This document shows, one piece after another, positions 52,179-61,194 of a DNA stretch of 64,000 nt. Positions within the stretch are counted from its first letter, which is position 1, and every line of letters begins with the position of its first letter. The stretch comes from Bacillota bacterium (GTDB lineage Bacteria > Bacillota > Clostridia > Peptostreptococcales > Anaerovoracaceae): positions 80,009-144,008 of the forward strand of contig JAFRIQ010000035.1 of the NCBI GenBank assembly GCA_017432725.1, read 5' to 3'. The notes under the pieces are model-generated. The model saw only the letters and a list, made by a program, of their open reading frames with translations, had not been told where the DNA came from and did not search any database. The position numbers and the translations under genes were made by a program.

Positions 52179-53567
52179 TCACAATTTCTTCTTTTTTGTA
52201 AAGTAGAAGATGAAGGCCATTATACATCCCAGGACCCAGCCGCAGACCATGGACATATACAGCGCCCTGGCCTGGCCTTTCGGGAATGCGTCGGTTGCCG
52301 TAAGCTTCGCGAAGTAATATGCCAGAGGCACCCTTACAGCCACCTGGGTAACTATGCTTATGACCATGGTGGCGGTGGTGGAGCCTATGCCTCTTAAGAA
52401 ACCTAGAAGAGTCTGGTTTACGCCCAGGACTATATACCCTACGGCAAGTATCTTCAGATTTGCTACCGCGAGATCCTTTAAAGCCTCCGTAGCCGTGAAC
52501 CAGCCCGCAAGATGATGACCGAACACGAGCAGAAGAGAAGTAAGAGTCACCGACGTTATGAAAGAAATGAGTATGCCCTGCCTGGTTCCCTGCTCTATCC
52601 TGTCCACCCTTTTTGCTCCGTAGTTCTGTCCCACGAAAGTCGTCATGGAATTACCAAGAGACATATACGGCATAATGGCGAAACTGTCTATCCTCATTAT
52701 GACCACGCTGCAGGCCATGACCATTGCTCCCATACTGTTGGTAAGAGACTGTACGAACATATTGGAAAGGGAGAACACTCCCTGCCCTATACCGCTTGGT
52801 ATGCCCAGGGTCATGAGCTTAGAAACTATTTCCTTCTTCAGTCTCAGTTCCTTGCGGGTCACCGTGAAATATTCGTGCATATTGAACAGCTTTACAGCGC
52901 AGGCAACAGCGGATATCGCCTGGGATATAACAGTCGCAAGAGCAACTCCGAACACTCCCATGCCGAGCCTCGCTACAAAATATATGTCCAAACCTATATT
53001 TATGCCGCAGGCAATGAGCAGGAACACGAGAGCCGAAACGCTGTCTCCGAGGGCTCTCATGATCCCGGCAAGGATGTTGTAGAAGATCATGGCGGTCACT
53101 CCGCTGAAAATGACCGTCAGGTACTGCCTGCTCCAGGTATATATCTCTCCTTCAGGCGTATTCATCACCTGAAGAAGATCCCTTCCTCCGAATACGGGAG
53201 CGAGAGTCATGAAAAGACCGAAAGCAGTGGTGATGATACTGACTATGAAGGTGATACTGATGCAGTTACCTATGACAAGGGAAAGACCTTCCCTGTCTTT
53301 TGCGCCGAAACGCTGTGATACCAGGATACCGGCTCCGGTGGCTATGCCTATGAAGAAAACAAACAAAAAGACGACGAGCGGTCCCGCCGCGCCTACCGCG
53401 GAGAGAGCGTTATCGCCCACGTATTTGCCTACGACCACCGTGTCGACCGTATTGTAAAGAGCCTGCGCTACGTTCCCTATGAGCATGGGGAGCGCAAGTT
53501 CCAGAAGTCTTTTCCAGGGACGCCCCGTAGTGACGTCCCTGGCTGTAAGCAATTCTCTTAATTTCAT
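52179..53567 (-). CDS. MATE family efflux transporter
   Basis: This 462-residue, ~12-helix transporter starts at the ATG at 53567, one base after the gdhA stop (TAGTATG); the open frame continues upstream only inside gdhA. Typical MATE features are LALPMLIGNVAQALYNTVDT, GIATGAGILVSQRFGAKDRE, SMTTFVGQNYGAKRVDRIEQ and a final helix ending in KKKKL. It would exchange Na+ or H+ for an organic cation. It is a second, clearly different MATE from the one at 45.7 kb. The physical coupling to gdhA is odd but probably operonic convenience. Confidence 0.92.
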   Translation of the reverse strand: MKLRELLTARDVTTGRPWKRLLELALPMLIGNVAQALYNTVDTVVVGKYVGDNALSAVGAAGPLVVFLFVFFIGIATGAGILVSQRFGAKDREGLSLVIGNCISITFIVSIITTAFGLFMTLAPVFGGRDLLQVMNTPEGEIYTWSRQYLTVIFSGVTAMIFYNILAGIMRALGDSVSALVFLLIACGINIGLDIYFVARLGMGVFGVALATVISQAISAVACAVKLFNMHEYFTVTRKELRLKKEIVSKLMTLGIPSGIGQGVFSLSNMFVQSLTNSMGAMVMACSVVIMRIDSFAIMPYMSLGNSMTTFVGQNYGAKRVDRIEQGTRQGILISFITSVTLTSLLLVFGHHLAGWFTATEALKDLAVANLKILAVGYIVLGVNQTLLGFLRGIGSTTATMVISIVTQVAVRVPLAYYFAKLTATDAFPKGQARALYMSMVCGWVLGCIMAFIFYFTKKKKL

Positions 53568-53568
53568 A

Positions 53569-54915
53569 CTAGACCCAACCCTGAGCCTGCATCGCCTTTG
53601 CAACGCGGATGAATCCCGCAATGTTCGCGCCTGCGACCAGGTCATAGCCGAAACCGTATTCCTCAGCTGCTTCGGCTGAAGAATCGTGAATGTGTTTCAT
53701 AATGCCTTCGAGTCTTTCGAAGACGTCTTCTTTGGAGAAGACCGTGAGCTGAGCGTTCTGGCTCATCTCTATGGCGGAGCAGGCAACACCTCCTGCGTTG
53801 GCTGCTTTTGCCGGTCCTACGATGACTCCGTTCTTCTGCAGATACTCAAGCGCATCCGGAGTAGTGGGAAGGTTGGCGCCTTCGCAGTAGTATTTGCATC
53901 CGTTTGCTACGATCTGCTTTGCGTGTTCGAGATGCACGTCGTTCTGCGTTGCACAGGGTATATACAGATCGGCCTTGACTCCCCATGGCTTTTCGCCCGG
54001 GAAGAACTTGGCTTCGGGGAATTTATCCGCATAGGGGCTGCATATATCTTTTCCGCTTGCCCTAAGTTCAAGCATGTATTCTACCTTTTCTCCCGTAATA
54101 CCGCTCTCGTCGAGTATGTATCCGTCGGGTCCGGAGAAGGCTATGAGCTTGGCTCCCACCTGCTCGAGCTTCTGCGCAGTTCCCCAGGCAACGTTTCCGA
54201 AACCGGAAATGACCGCTGTCTTTCCTTCTATGGAATCGCCGTTCGCTTTCAACATGTTCTGGATGAAGAATACTATTCCGTATCCGGTAGCCTCTGCTCT
54301 TCCTGCAAGGCCTCCGGTCTCGACGCCCTTTCCTGTGAGAACACCGGCTTCGTATCTTCCGGTGATCTTCCTGTACTGTCCGAAGAGGTAGCCTATCTCT
54401 CTGCCGCCCACGCCCTGATCGCCTGCTGGCACGTCTATGTTCGCTCCTATATGCTTGTTCGCCTCAGCCATAAAAGCCTGGCAGAAACGCATGACTTCCT
54501 TGTCGGATTTTCCGTTGGGATTGAAATCCGATCCGCCCTTGCCGCCTCCGATGGGAAGCCCGGTCAGCGCATTCTTGAATATCTGCTCGAAAGCAAGACC
54601 CTTTATGAGTCCCGGGTAGACGTTGGGCGCGAAACGGAGGCCTCCCTTGTACGGGCCCAAAGCTCCGTTGAACTGGCAGCGGTAGCCGATGTTGACCTGG
54701 GGCTCTCCGTTATCGTCTTCCCAGACTACCCTGAAGGATACCATGTGTTCCGGCTCGAGAAGTCTTTCGACTATCTTGTCCTTTACCCATTCCGGATGTC
54801 TCTCGAGCACAGGACCCAGGCTTGACAGCACGTCGTCGACGCTCTGGATGAACTCGCTCTGTTCGGGGAATTTCTTCTCTATCTGTTCTACGTATTTTTT
54901 CATATCTATTGACAT
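53569..54915 (-). CDS. gdhA: NADP-type glutamate dehydrogenase
   Basis: This 448-residue enzyme aminates 2-oxoglutarate to glutamate. It has the hexameric bacterial length. Landmarks are NIGYRCQFNGALGPYKGGLR, the substrate-site LPIGGGKGGSDFNPNGKSD, VPAGDQGVGGREIGYL, and the nucleotide fold AVISGFGNVAWGTAQKL. Ser follows the acidic patch as FSGPDGYI, in line with NADP use, but coenzyme choice is inferred. The start at 54915 lies behind AAGGAGATAAAACG. It is the middle gene of HAD phosphatase-gdhA-MATE and supplies glutamate for the serine and alanine transaminases nearby. Confidence 0.96.
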   Translation of the reverse strand: MSIDMKKYVEQIEKKFPEQSEFIQSVDDVLSSLGPVLERHPEWVKDKIVERLLEPEHMVSFRVVWEDDNGEPQVNIGYRCQFNGALGPYKGGLRFAPNVYPGLIKGLAFEQIFKNALTGLPIGGGKGGSDFNPNGKSDKEVMRFCQAFMAEANKHIGANIDVPAGDQGVGGREIGYLFGQYRKITGRYEAGVLTGKGVETGGLAGRAEATGYGIVFFIQNMLKANGDSIEGKTAVISGFGNVAWGTAQKLEQVGAKLIAFSGPDGYILDESGITGEKVEYMLELRASGKDICSPYADKFPEAKFFPGEKPWGVKADLYIPCATQNDVHLEHAKQIVANGCKYYCEGANLPTTPDALEYLQKNGVIVGPAKAANAGGVACSAIEMSQNAQLTVFSKEDVFERLEGIMKHIHDSSAEAAEEYGFGYDLVAGANIAGFIRVAKAMQAQGWV

Positions 54916-54928
54916 CGTTTTATCTCCT

Positions 54929-55513
54929 TTATACGTTCCACGGACTTATCTTTCCGCGCTTTACCTTGTATGCCCTGCGGGCAAGTCTTGCCATCGGCAG
55001 ATCGTTATCTGAATCGGAATAGAATTCATCGATACGGTCTGCCATCCGTGCGCCGGCATCGAGTCCGTCTCCGTATATCTCGGTGAATCTTCTCACCTTT
55101 TCTTCGTTGCTGTTGTTGGGACCCAGCAGTTTTCCCGTCTTTTTATCCACGGGAGACGCTATGAGGATGACTCCCAGTTCGTCGGCAACAGGCTTTAACA
55201 GGAATTCGGGGGAAGCCGAAATGATCACGTCCGTTTCCTGTTTCTGATCGAGATACCATTTCTGTACGTTCTTTCTGTGTCCGTTCCAGAAATCCTCCAC
55301 AGCGTCGTCTACGTCGGGTATGCGCTTAAGGAACTTATACAGCACCGACTTGAACCTGTCCTTCTTGCTCAGTCCTATGGCCAGACTTATGCCGGAAAGA
55401 CCCACGGGAAAAACGTGAGCTATCACAAAAGGATATCTCTTCATGCAGTATTTGCAGAAATCCACAGTGGAATCTCCGTCGTATATGGTGTTGTCGAAGT
55501 CATAAACGTTCAT
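54929..55513 (-). CDS. HAD-IB family phosphatase
   Basis: This 194-residue protein has HAD motif I VYDFDNTIYDGDST (nucleophile D5 or D7 region), motif II VIISASPEF, and motif III/IV around IDEFYSDSDNDLPM. A helical cap lies in between. This is the HAD-IB group that includes SerB-like phosphatases, but nothing here proves phosphoserine as substrate. It is first in the operon with gdhA and a MATE exporter. The ATG at 55513 has no ribosome site and lies 8 bp after an extended -10 box, so the mRNA is probably nearly leaderless. Confidence 0.85.
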   Translation of the reverse strand: MNVYDFDNTIYDGDSTVDFCKYCMKRYPFVIAHVFPVGLSGISLAIGLSKKDRFKSVLYKFLKRIPDVDDAVEDFWNGHRKNVQKWYLDQKQETDVIISASPEFLLKPVADELGVILIASPVDKKTGKLLGPNNSNEEKVRRFTEIYGDGLDAGARMADRIDEFYSDSDNDLPMARLARRAYKVKRGKISPWNV

Positions 55514-55521
55514 ATTTTGTT

Positions 55522-55530
55522 ATTTTAGCA
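55522..55530 (-). promoter_or_regulatory. Extended -10 promoter of the HAD-gdhA-MATE operon (nearly leaderless)
   Basis: TGCTAAAAT on the minus strand ends 8 bp before the ATG, predicting a leader of about two bases. Confidence 0.55.
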
Positions 55531-55531
55531 C

Positions 55532-55564
55532 AAAAAAGAAAAATGGCAACTGTTACGTTGCCAT
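55532..55564 (-). terminator. Intrinsic terminator of the xpt-nucleoside importer operon
   Basis: The stem ATGGCAAC/GTTGCCAT (55557-55564 with 55543-55550) has a 6-base loop and is followed by TTTTTCTTTTTT on the minus strand. Confidence 0.93.
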
Positions 55565-55581
55565 AAAATGCGTGTACGTAT

Positions 55582-56568
55582 CTATCTTTCCTCTCTGAAA
55601 TACGGAAGGCCCAGAGCCGCCGGGGGCTGATCCTCTCTTCTCTGCCTTATGGATACGAGAATGAGAACAAGCACCGTGACTATATACGGGACTATCTGGT
55701 ATATCTGAGTGGGTATGTACCTGCTTGGAAGCCACAGGAAAAGAAGGTTCAGGGCTCCGAACAGGAAGGATCCCCAGATAGCCTTTGCAGGGCTCCAGAG
55801 ACAGAATATTACCAGAGCTACAGATATCCAGCCCTTACCGTCGAGAGTGTGAGGGCTCCATACCGTGCCGGCGGTCGTCATAACGTAAACGACCCCGCCC
55901 ATAGCGGAAATGCCTCCTCCTATGACCGTAGCCAGATACTTGTACCTCACCACGTTGATGCCCGCCGCATCAGCCGTAGCGGGATTCTCGCCCACAGCCT
56001 GCAGATACAGACCTTTTCTCGTTTTTGATATGAACAGATGCATTGCCAAAGCCATGGCAAGTCCCAGGTAAACGAAAACGTTGTAGCTGAACAAAAGCTT
56101 GCCGAGCACAGGGATATCCTGCATAGCCTTGGGGAATATGGGTCCTGAAAACGCCGTACGCAGATAGTTCTGAATGAATATCTGGCCACCTTCCTTTACC
56201 CTCATGAGCTCGCAGGCGAATTTACCTAGCCCCGTCCCGAATATAGTGAGCGCAAGTCCCGTTACGTTCTGATTGACCCTCAGCGATACGGTAAGGAAAG
56301 AATATATGAGAGAACCCATAGCTCCGAAAAGGAACGCGACCAAAAGCGCGATCACTACAGCAAGCCAGGGCATGGCAGATTCTCCCGCAGACTGCTGATA
56401 CATGTACGTGCCTATGAGCCCGAAGGCTCCGCCCATATACATGAGACCTTCGACTCCCAGATTGAGATGTCCCGATTTCTCGGTGAGTATTTCTCCCGAC
56501 GTACCGAAAAGGATGGGGATGCCCGCTACGACCGCGGCGCTTATGAAACCTAATATATTAAAGTTCAT
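55582..56568 (-). CDS. nupQ: Nucleoside ABC importer permease (NupQ/YufQ-like)
   Basis: This 328-residue membrane permease of the branched-chain/ribose type has about 8-10 helices. It contains the motif GEILTEKSGHLNLGVEGLMYMGGAFG near residue 26 and the coupling segment AVGENPATADAAGINVVRYK, as in BmpA-linked nucleoside importers. It overlaps the partner permease by 11 bp and is last in xpt-bmp-nupO-nupP-nupQ, followed by a strong terminator. With NupP it forms the pore; purine nucleosides are likely from the xpt context (inference). Confidence 0.9.
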   Translation of the reverse strand: MNFNILGFISAAVVAGIPILFGTSGEILTEKSGHLNLGVEGLMYMGGAFGLIGTYMYQQSAGESAMPWLAVVIALLVAFLFGAMGSLIYSFLTVSLRVNQNVTGLALTIFGTGLGKFACELMRVKEGGQIFIQNYLRTAFSGPIFPKAMQDIPVLGKLLFSYNVFVYLGLAMALAMHLFISKTRKGLYLQAVGENPATADAAGINVVRYKYLATVIGGGISAMGGVVYVMTTAGTVWSPHTLDGKGWISVALVIFCLWSPAKAIWGSFLFGALNLLFLWLPSRYIPTQIYQIVPYIVTVLVLILVSIRQRREDQPPAALGLPYFREER

Positions 56569-57646
56569 CTGCTTTCTCCTCCTTCCTGTTTCTGAAGATG
56601 AGTCTGTAGTTTATGAAGAATTCGCAGCCGAGCATGCAGAACAGGATTATTCCCGTTATGACCTCGGAAGCCGTAGAAGGAACTCCAAGCGTCGTATATA
56701 CGCTGCCGGCGCCTTTTTCAAGAACTACTATGAGAAGGGATACGGCCACCATGGCGAAGGGATTGAGCTGGGAAAGCCAGGCCACGGTGATAGCAGTAAA
56801 GCCTACTCCTCCGGCTATACTCGAGTTGAGCGTCCCGTTCGCTCCTGCGGCAAGGAAGTAACCTACCAGACCGCAGATGGCTCCTGAGAGCATCACGGTG
56901 CGTATCGTTATCTTTCTTACGTTCATGCCGGCATATCTAGCCGTATTTTCCGATTCTCCCAGTACCGCTATCTCATATCCGTGTTTCGTGAATTTGAGAT
57001 AAATGAACATCAGGAATACCAGGATGAATATGACTATCCAGCCGATGTGAACGCCCAGCAGTTTCGGCAGAACGGCGTTCTTGCTGAACATTGGTATGAT
57101 CTGAGATCCCGGAACGCCTTCCCAGGGTCCGCCCTGAAGCCAGGCTACTATGCCTATGGCTATATAGTTGAGCATCAGAGTGAACAGAGTTTCGTTGGTA
57201 TTCCAGTGAGCTTTGAAGAATGCGGGTATGCCGGCCCACAGAGCACCGAACACCATAGCTGAAAGAGCCATCACGATGAGAAGCACCGGGGACAGCATCC
57301 TGTCCGCAAATTTCAAAGCAAAGAACGAACATGCCATGGCGCCCATGGTTATCTGCCCCTCGGCTCCTATATTCCAGTATTTCATCTTGAAACACGGAGC
57401 AAGAGCGAGACCCGTTCCAAGCAGCGTCGTTATATTTCTGAGTATCTGCCTTCTTCCTATCTTGCTCGTGAAAGGCGAGAAGAATATGAGAGAAAAGGCC
57501 TTGCCGGGATCCGCTCCCACCGCAGCGTAAATGATCATCCCGATCAGTATGGCAAGAGCAAAAGCCGCAAGCCTTATGAGCCACATCTTCGGCTTTGCGA
57601 TGTTTTCTCTTTTTGCAAGTCTTATGAAAGGAGTTTTCGTGTTCAC
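56558..57646 (-). CDS. nupP: Nucleoside ABC importer permease (NupP/YufP-like)
   Basis: This 362-residue permease has an initial helix (LIRLAAFALAILIGMIIYAAV), GTGLALAPCFKMKYWNIGAEGQ (the family motif near residues 90-112), the coupling loop VLGESENTARYAGMNVRKITI, and further helices to the C-terminus. Its ATG overlaps the ATPase stop by 4 bp, and its own end overlaps nupQ by 11 bp. It pairs with NupQ in the membrane and takes ligand from the BmpA-like lipoprotein. Confidence 0.9.
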   Translation of the reverse strand: MNTKTPFIRLAKRENIAKPKMWLIRLAAFALAILIGMIIYAAVGADPGKAFSLIFFSPFTSKIGRRQILRNITTLLGTGLALAPCFKMKYWNIGAEGQITMGAMACSFFALKFADRMLSPVLLIVMALSAMVFGALWAGIPAFFKAHWNTNETLFTLMLNYIAIGIVAWLQGGPWEGVPGSQIIPMFSKNAVLPKLLGVHIGWIVIFILVFLMFIYLKFTKHGYEIAVLGESENTARYAGMNVRKITIRTVMLSGAICGLVGYFLAAGANGTLNSSIAGGVGFTAITVAWLSQLNPFAMVAVSLLIVVLEKGAGSVYTTLGVPSTASEVITGIILFCMLGCEFFINYRLIFRNRKEEKADEL

Positions 57647-59193
57647 AGCGTTTCAGCCTCCTTTCCTCCTACGGAAGTCATCAGAAGTCCTATCTCTTCT
57701 TTGGTCACACTTCTTGCATCCACAAGTCCTGAGACCCTGCCTGCGCAAAGAACAAGTATCTTGTCGCACAGAGCGAGGAGCACGTCCAGATCTTCTCCGA
57801 CGTATATGACAGCTACGCCCTTGGCTTTCTGTCCGCTCATAAGGTCGTAGATAGTATACGAAGTATTGATATCCAGGCCCCTTACGGCGTAAGCCGTCAT
57901 GAGCACCGAAGGAGAGGTAGCTATCTCTCTTCCGACGAGGACCTTCTGAACGTTGCCTCCGGAAAGTTTTCTGACCGGATACTCTATACCGGGAGTTGAT
58001 ACTTCAAGGAAATCGAAAACGTCTTTGGCTATCCTTTCCGGTTCCTTTCTGTCGACGAATATACCCTTGCTCCTGTTCCATGTCCTGAGCATCATATTGT
58101 CGGTCATTCCCATACCGCCGACCAGACCCATGCCGAGCCTGTCTTCGGGGACGAAGGCCATTGCGACACCTGCGTCTCTTATCTCCATCGGAGACTTGCC
58201 CACCAGATTCATTGGCTGGGTCCCTTCGGGGCTGTAGATTATGCTGCCTTCCGATATATGCCGAAGACCTGCGATGGCTTCGAGAAGTTCTTTTTGTCCT
58301 GAGCCGGCTATTCCGGCTATTCCGAGTATTTCTCCGCCGTAAGCTACGAAGCCCACGTCGTCAAGCTTCTTGACCCCTTCTGAATCTCTTACGGTAAGTC
58401 CGGCAATGCTCAGGCGCACCTGCGGATTCACGGGATCTGCTCTGTTTATGTTAAGATCCACCTTCCTGCCTACCATCATTTCTGTAAGCGCGGCAGGGGT
58501 GGTTTCATTCGTTCTTACTGTCTTGATGTGTCTGCCCTTTCTCAGGACTGCGACCACATCGGATATCTCCATAACTTCATTGAGTTTATGTGTGATTATG
58601 ATTATGGACTTTCCGTCGGCTTTCATCGCCCTCATGACTTCGAAGAGATGCTCTATCTCCTGAGGTGTCAGCACCGCCGTGGGTTCGTCCAGAATGAGTA
58701 TATCGGCTCCTCTGTACAGGACCTTGATGATCTCGACCGTCTGCTTTTCGGACACGGACATCTCATAGACTTTTTTGTTGGGATCTATCCTGAATCCGTA
58801 CCTGTCCGCGATCTCTTTGACCTTTGCCGCAGCCTGTTTCCTGTCGAGTTTTCCCTCTTCATCCAGCCCCAGCAGGATGTTTTCAGCCGCCGTGAAAACG
58901 TCGATCAGCATGAAATGCTGATGTATCATGCCTATTCCGTTTGCAAAGGCGTCTTTGGGGGAAGCTATGGTCACTTCTTTACCGTTAACGAAAATACGGC
59001 CTTCGTCCGGAAAATATATACCTGCAAGCATATTCATAAGAGTAGTCTTGCCGGAACCGTTCTCTCCCAGGATGGCCATGATATCGCCTTTATTTACATA
59101 CAGATCCACACTGTCATTTGCAAGGGTAGAACCGAAACGCTTGGTTATACCCTTCATATCGATGGCATGGGGTTTGGAAATTGTCTGTTCCAA
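57643..59193 (-). CDS. nupO: Nucleoside ABC importer ATPase, two ABC domains (NupO/YufO-like)
   Basis: This 516-residue protein has two tandem ABC domains, as in ribose and nucleoside importers. Domain 1 has GENGSGKTTLMN and MSVSEKQTVEIIKVL with ILDEPTAVLTPQ. Domain 2 has the degenerate P-loop GIAGSGQKELLEAI and LSGGNVQKVLVGRE. The start is read as TTG at 59193 with a weak AGAGAG upstream; the next ATG (59157) has no ribosome site. It is separated from the binding-protein gene by an 87-bp gap holding a stable hairpin. Confidence 0.9.
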   Translation of the reverse strand: MEQTISKPHAIDMKGITKRFGSTLANDSVDLYVNKGDIMAILGENGSGKTTLMNMLAGIYFPDEGRIFVNGKEVTIASPKDAFANGIGMIHQHFMLIDVFTAAENILLGLDEEGKLDRKQAAAKVKEIADRYGFRIDPNKKVYEMSVSEKQTVEIIKVLYRGADILILDEPTAVLTPQEIEHLFEVMRAMKADGKSIIIITHKLNEVMEISDVVAVLRKGRHIKTVRTNETTPAALTEMMVGRKVDLNINRADPVNPQVRLSIAGLTVRDSEGVKKLDDVGFVAYGGEILGIAGIAGSGQKELLEAIAGLRHISEGSIIYSPEGTQPMNLVGKSPMEIRDAGVAMAFVPEDRLGMGLVGGMGMTDNMMLRTWNRSKGIFVDRKEPERIAKDVFDFLEVSTPGIEYPVRKLSGGNVQKVLVGREIATSPSVLMTAYAVRGLDINTSYTIYDLMSGQKAKGVAVIYVGEDLDVLLALCDKILVLCAGRVSGLVDARSVTKEEIGLLMTSVGGKEAETL

Positions 59194-59225
59194 ATTTCTA
59201 TTCTCTCTTTCGCGTCATATACCAA

Positions 59226-59257
59226 GAGAGAGGGAAAGCTTTTGCCTTCCCTCTCTC
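59226..59257 (-). promoter_or_regulatory. Intercistronic hairpin between bmp and nupO
   Basis: A perfect 11-bp stem (59226-59236 with 59247-59257, GAGAGAGGGAA) has a 10-base loop and lacks a T run. It is more likely an mRNA-stabilising 3' structure for the abundant binding protein, or partial attenuation, than a full terminator. Confidence 0.6.
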
Positions 59258-59279
59258 AAAAGAGGACTGTTGTCTTGTA

Positions 59280-60467
59280 TTAGTAAGCCTCGTTTACGAG
59301 ATTGATGCCGTCGATCCTAAGTCCGAAGTAAGGAGCGGACTGATATTTTGATTCCTCGAAAATACCTTCTGCTGTGATGCACTGATCCGTATCGCCTGCA
59401 AAATCTCCGTCTGTGTCACGTGCGTATGCTTCTTTGACGTGCTCGCCCTGTACCGTTACTGCGTTCATGTCGAAGAGCTTTACGCTTCCGTCGAGAAGAG
59501 CTGCCTTAGCTGCTTCGATAGCTTCCGCTGTTCCGGGAGCTGCGACGGCTGTATTGAGATCTGTAAGAGTTACTTCTCCTTCGGCAAGGCCGTGGCAGTA
59601 GTCGGGATCGAGCTTTCCGCCGTCTGCTACTCTCTTAAGAGCATACTTGAAGTACTCTGTCCAGTCGATCCTTGCGGAGATGATGGATGCGCCTGCCGCC
59701 TCAGCCGTCATATCCTTGTTGTATCCTACGTGGTACACGCCGAGTCTTTCAGCCGTGGTGGCCGGGGTCACGTTGTCGGAGTGCTGGGAAATGACCTTGC
59801 ATCCGTTCTGTGTGATGAGGGTCTCTGCAGCCTGAGCTTCCTTCTCTGCGTCAGACCAGTCGCCTACGAAGTAAACGTCCATGGTAGCTTCGGGGCATAC
59901 ACTCTTGGCTCCGAGATAGAACGCCGTGTAGCCTGAAATAACTTCTGCGAATGTGAAGGCTCCTACGTATCCGAGCTTGGTTTCGCCGAGCTCCTTGAGC
60001 TTCATTCCCGCCGCTACGCCTGCAAGATATCTTGCTTCGTATATTCTTGCGAAAGCGTTGGAAGTGTTGTCAAGATCGTCGAATGCTCCGACACAGTTTG
60101 TCATTCCTACGAACTGTACTTCGGGATTTTCAGCCGCGACTTCGAGCATGTAGGGCTCGAATCCGTATGAGTTGTTGAAGATCGCTACGCAGCCTGCTTC
60201 GACAAGCTCTTCGTTTGCTGTCTTGACGAGGGCGGCGTCTTCTTTGGTGTCATGTTTGAAGATCCACTCGATGTTATAACCCTCTGCATTGAGAGCTTCC
60301 GCTGCAGCGTTTGCCGCATTGATGAAGTTGGAGTCATATGCAAGTCCGGGGTTTCCTATGCAGACCATACCGAACTTGACAGTCTTTGACTCTTCTTCTT
60401 TCTTTCCGCATGCTGCAAAGCAAAAGACCATTGCTAATGCCAGTACAACTGCCAATACTTTTTTCAT
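59280..60467 (-). CDS. BMP family nucleoside-binding lipoprotein
   Basis: This 395-residue lipoprotein has signal peptide MKKVLAVVLALAMVFCFAA and C20. The BMP-type binding fold shows KFGMVCIGNPGLAYDSNFIN, FNNSYGFEPYMLEVAAENPE and the segment VYFVGDWSDAEKEAQAAETL. Relatives bind purine nucleosides. The start at 60467 follows AAAGGAGAAAACAA. It is the second gene after xpt and delivers ligand to the NupPQ permeases. The downstream hairpin may raise its level over the membrane components. Confidence 0.92.
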   Translation of the reverse strand: MKKVLAVVLALAMVFCFAACGKKEEESKTVKFGMVCIGNPGLAYDSNFINAANAAAEALNAEGYNIEWIFKHDTKEDAALVKTANEELVEAGCVAIFNNSYGFEPYMLEVAAENPEVQFVGMTNCVGAFDDLDNTSNAFARIYEARYLAGVAAGMKLKELGETKLGYVGAFTFAEVISGYTAFYLGAKSVCPEATMDVYFVGDWSDAEKEAQAAETLITQNGCKVISQHSDNVTPATTAERLGVYHVGYNKDMTAEAAGASIISARIDWTEYFKYALKRVADGGKLDPDYCHGLAEGEVTLTDLNTAVAAPGTAEAIEAAKAALLDGSVKLFDMNAVTVQGEHVKEAYARDTDGDFAGDTDQCITAEGIFEESKYQSAPYFGLRIDGINLVNEAY

Positions 60468-60494
60468 TTGTTTTCTCCTTTTTTACTCTAAGCT

Positions 60495-61070
60495 TTATGC
60501 TTTGAAATGTATGATACCGTCTTCTATAGACGTAATGACCGCTAAACTTTCGACTCTGACGCCCATGGCTTCGAGCCTGGCATGTCCTCCCTGATGTTCC
60601 TTTTCGATGGCGGCTCCGTAGCCGACGCACTGAGCGCCTGCTTCTTTGAGCAGTGTCAGAAGGCCTACACCGGCTTCGCCCGATGCAAGGAAGTCGTCTA
60701 TGATGAGGACCCTGTCTCCTTTGGACAGGTACTGCTTTGCTACCCTTATGGTGGATACGGTGCCCTTTGTGAAGGACTTTACGTCTGCCGTATAGGCGTC
60801 TTCGATCATGGTGCTGGGAGCGCTCTTCTTTGCGAATACCACAGGCAGGTCTCCAAGAGCTTCCGCCGCGGCGAAGGCGATGGGTATGCCGGATGCTTCC
60901 AGCGTCAGGACCTTGTTTGGTTTTTCCTTTTTGAAGAGCCTTGCGAACTCCTCTCCCAGGGCGCGTATGAGGGCGACGTCCAGCTGATGGTTGAGGAAAG
61001 AATCCACCTTGACTATTTCCGTTCCTATGCAGGTCCCGTCTCTTTGTATACGCTCTTCGAGAAGTTTCAT
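60495..61070 (-). CDS. xpt: Xanthine phosphoribosyltransferase
   Basis: This 191-residue salvage enzyme converts xanthine plus PRPP to XMP. It matches the Firmicute Xpt family in length and motifs: MKLLEERIQRDGTCIGTEIV, FLNHQLDVALI, VLTLEASGIPIAFAAAEAL and PRPP loop RVLIIDDFLASGEAG. The start at 61070 follows AAGGAGGATAT. It leads an operon with a nucleoside importer, coupling uptake and salvage. No guanine or xanthine riboswitch is visible upstream; a 26-bp palindrome is present instead. Confidence 0.95.
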   Translation of the reverse strand: MKLLEERIQRDGTCIGTEIVKVDSFLNHQLDVALIRALGEEFARLFKKEKPNKVLTLEASGIPIAFAAAEALGDLPVVFAKKSAPSTMIEDAYTADVKSFTKGTVSTIRVAKQYLSKGDRVLIIDDFLASGEAGVGLLTLLKEAGAQCVGYGAAIEKEHQGGHARLEAMGVRVESLAVITSIEDGIIHFKA

Positions 61071-61095
61071 ATATCCTCCTTAGGTTGACAGTTGT

Positions 61096-61101
61096 ATTAT
61101 A
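61096..61101 (-). promoter_or_regulatory. -10 box of the xpt operon promoter
   Basis: TATAAT on the minus strand predicts a start near 61089 and a ~19-base leader that leaves no room for a riboswitch. The -35 (TTTACC at 16 bp or TTGTTT at 19 bp) is poor, which fits control by an activator. Confidence 0.55.
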
Positions 61102-61168
61102 TTCCCTTCGGCAGAAAGGTAAACAACAGAGGCGGGAAAATCGCTTCAGGCTCCTCCTCCGCAGTCCG

Positions 61169-61194
61169 TATCGTTCGTATATATACGAACGATA
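61169..61194. repeat. Perfect 26-bp palindrome upstream of xpt (possible operator)
   Basis: The palindrome is centred at 61181/61182, with half-site TATCGTTCG and an AT-rich core TATATATA. It lies ~90 bp upstream of the predicted xpt start. The half ATATACGAACGAT resembles a PurR PurBox (AWWWCCGAACWWT) with two differences. It directly abuts the udk terminator. Confidence 0.65.
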
